Made by a program: the position numbers and the translations under genes. A stretch of DNA of 64,000 bases from Klebsiella quasivariicola (lineage in GTDB: Bacteria; Pseudomonadota; Gammaproteobacteria; Enterobacterales; Enterobacteriaceae). Below are positions 17,986 to 26,656 of the stretch, in pieces. Position 1 is the first letter of the stretch. Each line of letters opens with the position of its first letter. The notes under the pieces were generated by a model, which had not been told where the DNA came from, ran no database searches, and worked only from the letters and a program-made list of their open reading frames with translations. The DNA lies in assembly GCF_002269255.1 (NCBI RefSeq), contig NZ_CP022823.1:4340001-4404000 (forward strand). Direction: 5' to 3'.

Positions 17986-19122
17986 ATGAAATCGTTTTCC
18001 GGGAAAGCGTCTTTAATGGCCACGCTGGTTGCCGCGCTGGTCGGCGCCAGCAGCGCGCAGGCAGCGGAAATTAAAATCGGGGTGGTATTACCCCTGAGCG
18101 GCGCCCTCAGCGGCTACGGCCAGCCGTCGCAGAAAGGGCTGGACATTATTCAGGCCATCACTCCGACCTTAAAAAATGGCGATACCATCAAGCTTATCGT
18201 TATCGATGATAAAAGCGACAAAGTCGAAGCGGCCAACGCCATGCAGCGCCTGGTCTCCAGCGATAAAGTGGATGCCGTGATCGGGGAAGTCACCTCCTCC
18301 AACACCCTGGCGATGACCAAGATCGCCGACGACAGCAAAACGCCGCTGGTCTCCTCCACCGCCACCAACGACCGCGTCACCCGTAACCATCCGTACGTCA
18401 GCCGGGTCTGTTTCTCGGACAGCTTCCAGGGGGTGGTCGGGGCCAATCTGGCCTCCCGCGATCTGAAAGCCAAAACCGCCGCCATCGTGTTTGATAGCAG
18501 CAACGACTACTCCGTCGGCCTGGCGAAAGCGTTCCGCACCCAGTTCCTGAAAAACGGCGGCACCATTCCCATCGAGGTACAGGCCCCGGGCGGCAGCAAG
18601 GACTTTAAAGCCCAGCTGGCGAGCGTCAAGGCGAAGAATGTCGACATGATTTACATGCCGATCTACTACACCGAAGGGGCGCTGATTGCCGTGCAGTCTA
18701 AACAACTGGGGCTCAACAAACCGGTGGTGGGCGGCGACGGTCTGGCCGCGGATCAGGTCTTCTTCGATGTCGGTAAAGACGCGGTCAACGGCTATATGAC
18801 CACCGATTATTACTCGCCGAACGCCAAAGAGCAGACCCCGGCCGGGGAAACCTTCATCAAAGCCTGGGAAGCAAAATACCAGCAGCCGACCCATACCTGG
18901 GGCGCAATGGCGGCGGACGCCTATAACGTCATCGTCAACGCCATGAACCAGTGCAGCGATCCCCACGATCGGGTCTGCGTGAATGAAAAAATCCGCGCCA
19001 CCAAAGATTTCCAGGGCGTGACCGGCACGCTGACGTTACAGAACGGCGATGCCATTCGCAGCGCGGTCATCAACGAAGTGAAAGATGGCAAGCTGGCGTT
19101 TCGTACCGTGGTTAACCCTTAA
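17986..19122 (+). CDS. Branched-chain-type ABC transporter substrate-binding protein
   Basis: A 378-residue periplasmic binding protein (LivJ/Peripla_BP_6 type) with signal peptide MKSFSGKASLMATLVAALVG and cleavage near AQA-AE. Typical segments are IKIGVVLPLSGALSGYGQ, VDAVIGEVTSSNTLA and PLVSSTATNDRVT. An internal cysteine pair near the C-terminus (NQCSDPHDRVCVNE) could form a disulfide, as in many of these proteins. It opens a five-gene operon with two permeases and two ATPases. The ligand cannot be read from sequence; leucine-type amino acids, amides or urea are all possible, and the neighbouring ethanolamine genes do not settle it. Confidence 0.88.
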   Translation: MKSFSGKASLMATLVAALVGASSAQAAEIKIGVVLPLSGALSGYGQPSQKGLDIIQAITPTLKNGDTIKLIVIDDKSDKVEAANAMQRLVSSDKVDAVIGEVTSSNTLAMTKIADDSKTPLVSSTATNDRVTRNHPYVSRVCFSDSFQGVVGANLASRDLKAKTAAIVFDSSNDYSVGLAKAFRTQFLKNGGTIPIEVQAPGGSKDFKAQLASVKAKNVDMIYMPIYYTEGALIAVQSKQLGLNKPVVGGDGLAADQVFFDVGKDAVNGYMTTDYYSPNAKEQTPAGETFIKAWEAKYQQPTHTWGAMAADAYNVIVNAMNQCSDPHDRVCVNEKIRATKDFQGVTGTLTLQNGDAIRSAVINEVKDGKLAFRTVVNP

Positions 19123-19141
19123 GTTGTGACGAGGCTACAAA

Positions 19142-20041
19142 ATGGACGGCGCCATTTTTCTCCAGCAAGTGGTCAATGGAATGAGTCTTGGGGGCATGTA
19201 CGCCCTGATTGCCATCGGTTATACGATGGTTTATGGCGTGCTACGGCTGATCAACTTCGCCCATGCGGACGTGATGATGGTCGGCGCGTTTAGTACGCTG
19301 TTTTTATTTTCTTCGGTTGGGCTACCCTTCGGGGTAGCCGTTTTCCTGACCCTCGGGCTGTGCGGCCTGTTTGGTATGCTGATTGACCGGGTCGCCTATC
19401 GTCCGCTGCGTCAGGCCTCGAAAATCTCCATGCTGATCACCGCCATCGGCGTCAGCTTCTTCCTCGAAAACCTGTTTAACGTGCTGTTCGGCGGCAGCTC
19501 ACGCTTCTTCTCCGCCCCTGACTTTTTCAACCAGACCCGCGCCTTCGGCAGCGTCATCATTACCAACGTGGCGTGGATTGTGCCGCTGATCACCGTCCTG
19601 CTGCTGCTGGCGATCCTCTGGCTGCTGTACCGCACCCGCTATGGGATGGCGATCCGCGCAGTGGCCTTTGACGTCAACACCGTGCGCCTGATGGGCATTG
19701 ACGCCAACCGGATCATCTCCCTGGTCTTCGCCCTCGGCAGTAGTCTCGCGGCGCTCGGCGGCGTGTTCTACTCCATCAGCTACCCCACTATCGATCCCCT
19801 GATGGGCGTGCTTATCGGCCTGAAGGCCTTCGCCGCCGCCGTGCTGGGCGGGATCGGCAGCGTCACCGGCGCGGTGCTGGGCGGCTTTATCCTCGGTTTT
19901 ACCGAGGTGGTCGCCGTGGCGATCTTCCCCGAACTGGGCGGCTATAAAGACGCTTTCGCCTTCCTGTTCTTGATTCTGGTCCTCTTGTTCCGCCCGGTCG
20001 GCATTATGGGCGACGAACGTCTGGAAAGGAGCCGTTTCTGA
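19142..20041 (+). CDS. Branched-chain-type ABC transporter permease (LivH-like)
   Basis: A 299-residue membrane protein with the LivH signatures NGMSLGGMYALIAIGYTMVYGVLRLINFAHAD near the start and GLKAFAAAVLGGIGSVTGAVLGGFILG near the end. It has about eight hydrophobic helices. Its stop codon shares a base with the next gene's start, so the two permeases are translationally coupled. Confidence 0.92.
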   Translation: MDGAIFLQQVVNGMSLGGMYALIAIGYTMVYGVLRLINFAHADVMMVGAFSTLFLFSSVGLPFGVAVFLTLGLCGLFGMLIDRVAYRPLRQASKISMLITAIGVSFFLENLFNVLFGGSSRFFSAPDFFNQTRAFGSVIITNVAWIVPLITVLLLLAILWLLYRTRYGMAIRAVAFDVNTVRLMGIDANRIISLVFALGSSLAALGGVFYSISYPTIDPLMGVLIGLKAFAAAVLGGIGSVTGAVLGGFILGFTEVVAVAIFPELGGYKDAFAFLFLILVLLFRPVGIMGDERLERSRF

Positions 20042-21090
20042 TGCTCAACGCGACGACGACCGCCGGGGCGCAACTGCGCAACCTGGCCATTATTGTCATC
20101 TGTATCGCGCTGCTGGCCGGAATCAACGTGGTTTTCAATGACTACATTGTTCGCGTCATCAGCACCATTTTTATCTTTATGATCCTCGCGGTCAGCTACA
20201 ACCTGATCAACGGCGTGACCGGCCAGCTGTCGCTGGAGCCGAACGGCTTCGTGGCGGTGGGCGCCTACGTGACCGCCCTGCTGATCCTCTCCAGCGACAG
20301 CAAGGTAGACATGTTTGAAATGGCCGCCCCCAGCCCGTGGATCCTCAGCCTGCACGCGGGCTTCCTCCCTGCCCTGCTGATAAGCGGCCTGTGCGCGGCG
20401 GCGCTGGCGGTGTGCCTCGCCGTACCGGTCTTCCGGGTACGTGGCGACTACCTGGCCATCGTCACCCTCGGCTTTGGGTTTATCATCAAGATCCTCGCCA
20501 TTAACAACCCGCAAATCACCAACGGCGCCATCGGGCTGAACGATATTCCGCAGCAGCCGAATCTCCTGTTCTGGTGCGGGCTGTTCGCCCTGCTGGCCAC
20601 CGGCATGATCCTCCAGCTGGTGTGGTCGAAGTATGGCCGGATGATGAAAGCCATTCGCGACGATGAAGATGCGGCGATCGCCATGGGGGTCAACACCTTC
20701 CGCATCAAAACCTGCGCCTTCGCCACCAGCGCCTTCTTCGAAGGGATCGGCGGCGGTCTGCTGGCTTCGCTGCTGACCACCATTTCCCCGGGGCTGTTCG
20801 ACTTTATGCTCACCTTCCAGCTGCTGATTATTATCGTCCTCGGCGGACTCGGCAGCACCACCGGCGCCCTGCTCGGCACCGTACTGGTGGTCGGCAGCGG
20901 CGAGTGGCTGCGCTTCCTCGACCAGCCGCTGCAGTTTTTTGGCCACGATCTCGGCGCGTATCCGGGCCTGCGAATGGTGGTCTTCTCCCTGCTGCTGCTG
21001 ATCATCATGCTTTTCGCCCGCGAAGGGCTACTGGGGAAAAAAGAGATTTGGCAGATCGGAAGAAGGAGCCGCGGCTATGGCGGAAAATAA
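20041..21090 (+). CDS. Branched-chain-type ABC transporter permease (LivM-like)
   Basis: A 349-residue permease partner of the LivH-like protein. Signatures are YNLINGVTGQLSLEPNGFVAVGAY, RVRGDYLAIVTLGFG, and the ATPase-contact segment DDEDAAIAMGVNTFRIKTCAFATSAFFEGIGGGL. The C-terminus overlaps the start of the first ATPase gene by 14 bp. Confidence 0.92.
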   Translation: MLNATTTAGAQLRNLAIIVICIALLAGINVVFNDYIVRVISTIFIFMILAVSYNLINGVTGQLSLEPNGFVAVGAYVTALLILSSDSKVDMFEMAAPSPWILSLHAGFLPALLISGLCAAALAVCLAVPVFRVRGDYLAIVTLGFGFIIKILAINNPQITNGAIGLNDIPQQPNLLFWCGLFALLATGMILQLVWSKYGRMMKAIRDDEDAAIAMGVNTFRIKTCAFATSAFFEGIGGGLLASLLTTISPGLFDFMLTFQLLIIIVLGGLGSTTGALLGTVLVVGSGEWLRFLDQPLQFFGHDLGAYPGLRMVVFSLLLLIIMLFAREGLLGKKEIWQIGRRSRGYGGK

Positions 21091-21859
21091 AGTCATCCTG
21101 CAGGTGCAGGACGTTACCATGCAGTTTGGCGGCCTGCGGGCCATCGACAACGTCAGCTTCCATGTTGACGAGGCGGAGATCTTTGGCCTTATCGGCCCTA
21201 ACGGCGCGGGCAAAACCACTTTGTTTAACGTCATCACCGCCAACTATAAACCCACCCGCGGCAACGTCACCCTGGCGGGCACGTCGCTGAAGGGGCTGAA
21301 GCCCAACCAGGTGGTGAACGCCGGGATCGCCCGTACCTTCCAGAATATCCGTCTGTTTAACTCCATGACGGTGCTGGAGAACGTGATGGTCGGACTCGAC
21401 CGCGCCAGCCGCTACTCCCTGCTGGAGGCGGCGCTGCATATTGGCCGCTACTTTCCGGCCGAACGGGCGGCGAAAGCCAAAGCCATGGCCATTCTGGAGG
21501 ACATCGGCATCGCCCACTTCGCCCATATGCAGGCCACAAACCTGAGCTATGGCAACCAGCGCAAAGTGGAGATCGCCCGCGCGCTGGCCACCGCGCCGAA
21601 GCTGCTGCTGCTCGATGAGCCGGCCGCCGGGATGAACCCGAAGGAGACCGAGGATCTGGCGGAGCTTATCTTCCGCATGCGCCATGACTATCAGCTCAGC
21701 GTCCTGCTGATTGAGCACGATATGCCCTTCGTCAACCGCCTGTGTGAGCGGGTGATGGTTCTGGAGTACGGTAAGCCGCTGTTCAGCGGCCTGATGGCCG
21801 AGGCAATCCAGCATCCGGACGTCATTTCCGCTTATCTGGGAGAAGCCAATTATGCTTAA
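21077..21859 (+). CDS. Branched-chain-type ABC transporter ATPase (LivG-like)
   Basis: A 260-residue ABC ATPase. Walker A GPNGAGKTTLFN, the Liv-type signature LSYGNQRKVEIARALA, Walker B LLLLDEPAAGMN and VLLIEHDMPFV are all present. The LivG-specific GIARTFQNIRLFNSMTVLENV is intact. It overlaps both neighbours by a few bases. Confidence 0.93.
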   Translation: MAENKVILQVQDVTMQFGGLRAIDNVSFHVDEAEIFGLIGPNGAGKTTLFNVITANYKPTRGNVTLAGTSLKGLKPNQVVNAGIARTFQNIRLFNSMTVLENVMVGLDRASRYSLLEAALHIGRYFPAERAAKAKAMAILEDIGIAHFAHMQATNLSYGNQRKVEIARALATAPKLLLLDEPAAGMNPKETEDLAELIFRMRHDYQLSVLLIEHDMPFVNRLCERVMVLEYGKPLFSGLMAEAIQHPDVISAYLGEANYA

Positions 21860-22547
21860 CGCCCGGGAACTTAAGGTCTTTTACGGCGTGATCCAGGGGC
21901 TGAAAGGCGTTGATATCGACGTCTATGACCGGGAAATCGTCACCCTGATCGGCAGCAATGGCGCCGGTAAAACCTCCACCCTGAACGGGATCGTCAACCT
22001 GGTGCGCTCCAGTGGGCGCGTCAGCTTCCTCAACGACGATATCTCACGTAGCCAGACCCACCAGATTGTGCGCCGCGGGCTGGCGCTGGTGCCGGAGGGA
22101 CGCCGGGTCTTTACCAACCTGACCATCGAAGAGAACCTGCGCATGGGCGCTTACAATAATCTCGCCGGCTACACCCGCCTGCGCGATCGCATGTATGCCC
22201 TCTTTCCACGGCTCAAGGAGCGGCGCCATCAGATGGCGGGCACCATGAGCGGCGGCGAGCAGCAGATGCTGGCCATCGCCCGGGCGCTGATGAGCGAGCC
22301 GGTGTTATTGATGCTGGATGAACCGAGCCTCGGACTGGCGCCGAAAATTGTCGGCGAGCTGTTCGGCATCATTAAGCAACTGCGCGAAGAGAATATGACG
22401 GTGCTGCTGGTGGAGCAGAATGCGACGGCAGCGCTGGCGATCGCCGATCGGGCGTATGTCCTGGAGAATGGCCGGATCACCTTGTCAGGCGCGGCGCGGG
22501 AGATGCTGACTAACCCGGAAATTAAGCGGATGTATCTGGGGGGATAA
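21852..22547 (+). CDS. Branched-chain-type ABC transporter ATPase (LivF-like)
   Basis: A 231-residue ABC ATPase, the second nucleotide-binding subunit. Walker A GSNGAGKTST, LALVPEGRRVFTNLTIEENL, signature MSGGEQQMLAIARALM, and Walker B LLMLDEPSLGLAP are present, the last being the LivF form. It ends the operon; a hairpin without a T-run follows at 22559-22608. Confidence 0.93.
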   Translation: MLNARELKVFYGVIQGLKGVDIDVYDREIVTLIGSNGAGKTSTLNGIVNLVRSSGRVSFLNDDISRSQTHQIVRRGLALVPEGRRVFTNLTIEENLRMGAYNNLAGYTRLRDRMYALFPRLKERRHQMAGTMSGGEQQMLAIARALMSEPVLLMLDEPSLGLAPKIVGELFGIIKQLREENMTVLLVEQNATAALAIADRAYVLENGRITLSGAAREMLTNPEIKRMYLGG

Positions 22548-22558
22548 GCATGATCAAA

Positions 22559-22608
22559 ACTGCCTGGGCTGCGGCGGCGCATCCTGTGATGCCGCAACCT
22601 CAGGCAGT
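22559..22608 (+). terminator. Possible weak terminator hairpin after the Liv-type operon
   Basis: ACTGCCTG (22559-22566) pairs with CAGGCAGT (22601-22608), and an inner stem TGCGGC/GCCGCA (22570-22575, 22591-22596) extends it. No uridine tract follows, so it may be a processing or weak termination site. Confidence 0.35.
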
Positions 22609-22663
22609 CTCTTGCTACACAAAGCACACCTCGTTCCAGTAGGCTTCACGCGTCCTGCGTCGC

Positions 22664-22834
22664 TCAGTATGTCTTATCATGACGGAACCACCGGGTTTCC
22701 ACGTTGCCAATATCCACGCCGTAGAGGCTGGCCACCGGCAGGATCGCCTCCATGACGCGCTGGGTATCCTGCTGTCCGGCTTCACCGTTGGACAAAAAAG
22801 CCAGCCAGCCCGTTAATCGTTGCCACAATGCCAC
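22664..22834 (-). CDS. Small hypothetical protein, 56 residues
   Basis: Reading the minus strand from GTG at 22834 gives VALWQRLTGWLAFLSN and then GEAGQQDTQRVMEAILP, ending RHDKTY. An AGGAG lies nine bases upstream of the GTG. Composition is protein-like, with a tryptophan-rich amphipathic start. I do not recognise the family. It is shorter than typical ORF cut-offs, antisense to the flanking transporter operons, and could be a short gene or the tail of a decayed one. Confidence 0.4.
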   Translation of the reverse strand: MALWQRLTGWLAFLSNGEAGQQDTQRVMEAILPVASLYGVDIGNVETRWFRHDKTY

Positions 22835-22959
22835 TTTCGTTTTCTCCTCTGTCGGGAAGCGAATCGCCTGGGTCTATTTCAACCACAGTTGGCCGGGGGC
22901 GGGAAATATTAATTCCGAATTTGCAATCCTGGCTGGCGCATATTACGCCCGGTCCTTTC

Positions 22960-23022
22960 CCCTCACCCTAACCCTCTCCCTGAGGGAGAGGGAACCGCCC
23001 GGCAATCGTTACCGCCCCGGTA
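22960..23022. repeat. Direct intergenic repeat, copy 1
   Basis: The stretch ccctcaccctaaccctctcc, then gagggagagggaaccgcccg and caatcgttaccgccccggta, recurs at 23380-23450 with a few changes. It contains a fold-back (ccctctccc/gggagaggg). The two copies are in the same orientation and bracket the structured element at 23165-23322. Confidence 0.7.
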
Positions 23023-23164
23023 TACACCGCGGGGCCACAGGGAAAGGCACATACCATTTTTAACGGATATGTTCTGATTGCTATGAAATGGCTCCTGAAA
23101 CCTACGGGCGTGCAGCGGGCCGATTCCCGCTGAAATCGGCGAACCGGAGGTCGGCAGACAAGGG

Positions 23165-23322
23165 CTGGCCGCCACGGAGGGCGGCCAGAGGCGATTCGAG
23201 ACACGACGTCGAGTTGAGCCGACCGCAGGCTGATGACCGGGAGGTGAGCGTAGTGCGCAGCACCGATTTCTCTGCGGGACCGGGGGGATTGTAAAGGGGG
23301 AGACGGTTTTCTCCCCCTTTAC
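23165..23322. repeat. 158-bp structured intergenic element, copy 1
   Basis: It starts with a perfect 9-bp hairpin (CTGGCCGCC 23165-23173, GGCGGCCAG 23180-23188) and ends with a perfect 13-bp hairpin (GTAAAGGGGGAGA 23291-23303, TCTCCCCCTTTAC 23310-23322). The middle holds short blocks (ACG, CCGACC, GTAGTG, CCGGGGG) that recur in the same order in the element at 39526-39682. No convincing coding frame runs through it. Function unknown. Confidence 0.5.
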
Positions 23323-23379
23323 CCGTTCACCGGCAAAGAACCACCATTTTCTCGCAAACGCAAAGTGAACGGAAAATTA

Positions 23380-23450
23380 CCCCTATCCCTCCCCCTCCCA
23401 CTCTCTCCGGAGGGAGAGGGAACCGCCCGGCAATCGTTGCCGCCCCGGTA
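23380..23450. repeat. Direct intergenic repeat, copy 2
   Basis: Second copy of the 22960-23022 repeat: cctccccctcccactctctc, then gagggagagggaaccgcccg and caatcgttgccgccccggta. It ends about 145 bp before the amino-acid-binding protein gene, whose promoter must lie in the AT-rich 23470-23590. Confidence 0.7.
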
Positions 23451-23595
23451 AAACGCCAGCGGCGCATAAAGAATACCCACAGGTTTGTTAAGTTCTTTTT
23501 CGTTATAGATAAGAATTTTTTCTTCTTTGCCGCCGACGGGGAATTTGTGGGAGCGTGATGTCCACAAAACAAAACAGGGATTCAGGGGAAAAACT

Positions 23596-24405
23596 ATGCG
23601 CAACAAAACCACAAAAATAGCACTGGCGCTGGGTATGCTGCTGCTCGCCTCGCAGGCACAGGCAGACCAGCTGGCTGACATCAAAGCCGCCGGCGTCGTG
23701 AAAGTCGCCACCTTCGACGCTAACCCGCCGTTCGGCTCGGTGGATGCCAAAACCCACCATATCGTCGGCTACGATGTCGACTTTGCCCAGGCGCTGGCGA
23801 AAGCGCTCGGCGTCAAACTCGAGCTGGTGGCGACGAACCCGGCCAACCGTATTCCGCTGCTGCAGTCCGGCAAAGCCGACCTGATCGTCGCCGACATTAC
23901 CATCACCCCGGAGCGGGCCCAGGTCATTGATTTCTCGACGCCGTATTTCGTCACCGGCCAGCAGTTCCTCGTGCCGGCCGGCTCTCCGGATAAGCTCGAT
24001 GAGTACAGCAAAGCGCGCATCGGCGCGGTGAAAGGCACCACCGGCGAACAGGCCCTGCACCAGCGTTTCCCGCAGGCTCGCGTTCTCTCCTATGACGATA
24101 TTCCGCTGGCCCTGACCGCCCTGCGCAACGGCAACGTCCAGGCCATCACCCAGGACAGCACCATCCTCGCCGGTCTGCTGGCGGAAGCGCCGGATAAAGC
24201 CAAGTTTAAAATTCTGCCCGACCTGCTCAGCAAAGAAGAGATTGGCGTGGGCGTGAAGAAAGGCGAACCGGCCCTGCTGAAGGCCGTTAACGATGAGCTG
24301 GTGAAGCTGGAGAAAACCGGCGAAGCCGCAAAAATCTACGATGTCTGGTTTGGCCCTGCCACCAAAACGCCGCAGCCGCGCGCCTTTACCATAGAAGCGA
24401 AATAA
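23596..24405 (+). CDS. Polar amino-acid ABC transporter substrate-binding protein
   Basis: A 269-residue family-3 binding protein. The signal peptide (MRNKTTKIALALGMLLLASQAQA) is followed by FDANPPFGSVDAKTHHIVGYDVDFAQALAKALG and ADLIVADITITPERAQVIDFSTPYFVTG, hallmarks of glutamine, histidine and aspartate/glutamate binders. I start it at the ATG behind AGGGGA; upstream in-frame codons do not give a signal peptide. It opens a four-gene operon. The exact amino acid is not readable. Confidence 0.88.
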   Translation: MRNKTTKIALALGMLLLASQAQADQLADIKAAGVVKVATFDANPPFGSVDAKTHHIVGYDVDFAQALAKALGVKLELVATNPANRIPLLQSGKADLIVADITITPERAQVIDFSTPYFVTGQQFLVPAGSPDKLDEYSKARIGAVKGTTGEQALHQRFPQARVLSYDDIPLALTALRNGNVQAITQDSTILAGLLAEAPDKAKFKILPDLLSKEEIGVGVKKGEPALLKAVNDELVKLEKTGEAAKIYDVWFGPATKTPQPRAFTIEAK

Positions 24406-24406
24406 T

Positions 24407-25225
24407 ATGTTCTCGGGTTTACTCTCCCACTCCGCGGCCCCGGCCGCGGATTTTTCACGTCTGCGGCGCGCCAGCATTACGTTCCGTGATGTGGCCAAGC
24501 GCTACGGCGATCATCAGGTGCTAAATGCGATCAACCTGCAGGTCGAGCCCGGCGAAGTGGTGGCGATCCTCGGCCCTTCCGGGTCGGGAAAATCGACCCT
24601 GATCCGCTTGATCAACCAGCTCGAATCCTTAAGCGGCGGCGAGATCCTGATCGACGATAAACCGACCAGCCGGCTGAGCGGCAGCGCCTTGCGCCAGCTG
24701 CGCAGCCGCGTCGGTTTTGTCTTCCAGCAGTTCAACCTTTACGCCCACCTGACGGCGCAGGAGAACATCACTCTGGCGCTGGAGCGCGTCCACGGCTGGG
24801 GAAAAAGTGCGGCTCAGGAGCGGGCGCTGGCGCTGCTGCGCCAGGTCGGGCTGGAAGAAAAAGCGCAGCAGATGCCGGCGCAGCTCTCCGGCGGCCAGCA
24901 GCAGCGGGTGGCGATCGCCCGCGCCCTGGCCTCCTCGCCGCAGATTATCCTGTTCGATGAGCCCACCTCGGCGCTCGACCCGGAGATGATCGGCGAAGTG
25001 CTGCAGGTGATGAAAACCCTCGCCCACAGCGGGATCACCATGCTGGTGGTGACTCATGAGATGCAGTTTGCCCGCGAAATTGCCGACCGGGTGGTGTTTA
25101 TCGACGGCGGCGACATTCTCGAGGTCGCCCCGCCGGCTGAGTTTTTCGCCCATCCGCAGCATGCCCGCGCACGGCGTTTTCTGCAGAAGGTGCTGGATCC
25201 GCTGCACCAGGAGAGCCTCGAGTGA
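24407..25225 (+). CDS. Polar amino-acid ABC transporter ATP-binding protein
   Basis: A 272-residue GlnQ/HisP-type ATPase. Walker A GPSGSGKSTLIRL, FQQFNLYAHLTAQENI, signature LSGGQQQRVAIARALA, Walker B IILFDEPTSALDPE and VVTHEMQFARE are intact. The first 23 residues (MFSGLLSHSAAPAADFSRLR) are an extra leader not usual in the family. It begins one base after the binding-protein stop. Confidence 0.92.
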   Translation: MFSGLLSHSAAPAADFSRLRRASITFRDVAKRYGDHQVLNAINLQVEPGEVVAILGPSGSGKSTLIRLINQLESLSGGEILIDDKPTSRLSGSALRQLRSRVGFVFQQFNLYAHLTAQENITLALERVHGWGKSAAQERALALLRQVGLEEKAQQMPAQLSGGQQQRVAIARALASSPQIILFDEPTSALDPEMIGEVLQVMKTLAHSGITMLVVTHEMQFAREIADRVVFIDGGDILEVAPPAEFFAHPQHARARRFLQKVLDPLHQESLE

Positions 25226-25974
25226 CGCCGATGCTTGACTGGCACGGCGTCCTGAGCGGGCAGCCGTTGCAATGGATTATCTCTGGTTTTCTCACCACCG
25301 TCTGGGTCAGCGTCGCCGGGATCCTGCTCGCCACCCTGCTGGCGGTCCTGCTGCTGGCCCTGCGCCTCGGCGGCGGCCGCGCGGGGCGCGGGCTGGTGGC
25401 CGCGTGGGTCTCGCTGTTTCGCAATACCCCGCTGCTGGTCCAGCTGCTGTTCTGGTACTTTGCCGCCTGGAACCTGCTGCCGCTGGCGGTGAAGGAGGTG
25501 GTGAACGACGAACACGCCTGGTCCATTTTGCCGGGTAACGTCTGGTGGCTGACGCCAGAGTTCCTCTGCTCGATGTGGGGGCTGGGGGTCTTTACCTCCG
25601 CCTTTCTGGTGGAAGAGATCGCCTCCGGACTGCGCGCCGTCAGCCACGGGCAGCGGGAAGCCGCGCTGTCGCAGGGCTTTACGCCGTGGCAGGAGCTGCG
25701 CTTTATCCTCCTGCCGCAGGGGCTGGCCAACGCCTGGCAGCCGATTGTCGGCCAGTATCTTAACCTGATGAAACTCTCATCGCTGGCCAGCGGCATCGGC
25801 TTTGCGGAACTGACCTATCAGGTACGACAGATTGAGAGCTATAACGCGCACGCCCTGGAGGCGTTTGCCGTCGGCACTGCGCTGTACCTGGCGCTGGGGG
25901 TGGCGATGGGCGTGGCGCTCACGCGTCTCGGCCCGGGAAGAAAACTGCAACGGAGCGCCCAACATGAACGCTAA
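25222..25974 (+). CDS. Polar amino-acid ABC transporter permease 1
   Basis: A 250-residue HisQM-type permease. TVWVSVAGILLATLLAVLLLALRL is followed by the family motif VSLFRNTPLLVQLLFWYF and the coupling loop GQREAALSQGFTPWQELRFILLPQGL. Start is GTG at 25222, overlapping the ATPase stop; an ATG at 25231 is also possible. Confidence 0.9.
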   Translation: MTPMLDWHGVLSGQPLQWIISGFLTTVWVSVAGILLATLLAVLLLALRLGGGRAGRGLVAAWVSLFRNTPLLVQLLFWYFAAWNLLPLAVKEVVNDEHAWSILPGNVWWLTPEFLCSMWGLGVFTSAFLVEEIASGLRAVSHGQREAALSQGFTPWQELRFILLPQGLANAWQPIVGQYLNLMKLSSLASGIGFAELTYQVRQIESYNAHALEAFAVGTALYLALGVAMGVALTRLGPGRKLQRSAQHER

Positions 25975-26653
25975 TCTGGCGGTGATCGCCGATAACCTCG
26001 ATTACCTGCTGTGGGGGCGACTGGCGGAGGGCCAGCCCGGCGGCGTGGCGCTGACCCTGCTGATGGCCATCGGCGCCACCCTGCTGGCGCTGCCGGGAGG
26101 CATTGCGCTGGCGGGCCTGGCCTGGCGCTACGGGGGGCTGGTGCGGCGTCTGCTGTTTCTGTGGGCGGAAATTATTCGCGGCATCCCGCTGATATTTGTC
26201 ATCTTCTGGCTGTGGTATCTGTTGCCGATGCTGACCGGCGGCGATCTGCCCGGCGCGGTGACCGTGACCCTGGCGCTGGCGTGGTTTACCGCCGCATCGG
26301 TGATGCACTCGGTGCTGGCCGGGCTGCAGTCGCTGCCGAAAGGACAGTATGAGGCGGCGCTGACCCAGGGGTTCGCCCCCGGGCAAACGCTGCGCCTGGT
26401 GCTGCTCCCGCAGGCGCTGCGTAACGTTCAGCCCTCGCTGGTGGGGATCTTTATCGGCCTGCTGAAAGACACGTCGCTGGCGTTTATCGTCAACGTCCCG
26501 GAGCTGACTACCGTGGCCGGCCAGGTCAACAACCGGGTGCAAATCTATCCCCTGGCGATCTTCGTCTTCACCGGCGCGGTGTACTATCTGCTGTGCTGCG
26601 GTCTGAGCCTGCTGGCCAGCCGGCGTTTTACCCGCCGCGCGACCACCGGATAA
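25964..26653 (+). CDS. Polar amino-acid ABC transporter permease 2
   Basis: A 229-residue second HisQM permease with LTLLMAIGATLLALPGGIAL, AEIIRGIPLIFVIFWLWYLLP and GQYEAALTQGFAPGQTLRLVLLPQALRNVQPSL. The ATG at 25964 follows CGGAG and overlaps permease 1 by 11 bp. It is convergent with ecpE, only 3 bp apart, so the two transcripts probably run into each other. Confidence 0.9.
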   Translation: MNANLAVIADNLDYLLWGRLAEGQPGGVALTLLMAIGATLLALPGGIALAGLAWRYGGLVRRLLFLWAEIIRGIPLIFVIFWLWYLLPMLTGGDLPGAVTVTLALAWFTAASVMHSVLAGLQSLPKGQYEAALTQGFAPGQTLRLVLLPQALRNVQPSLVGIFIGLLKDTSLAFIVNVPELTTVAGQVNNRVQIYPLAIFVFTGAVYYLLCCGLSLLASRRFTRRATTG

Positions 26654-26656
26654 GGC

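Noticed and set aside
22963..23290. Several overlapping short frames in the repeat region
   Set aside because: They run through palindromic repeats and hairpins on both strands, with Arg/Pro/Gly-rich sequence typical of GC-rich non-coding DNA.
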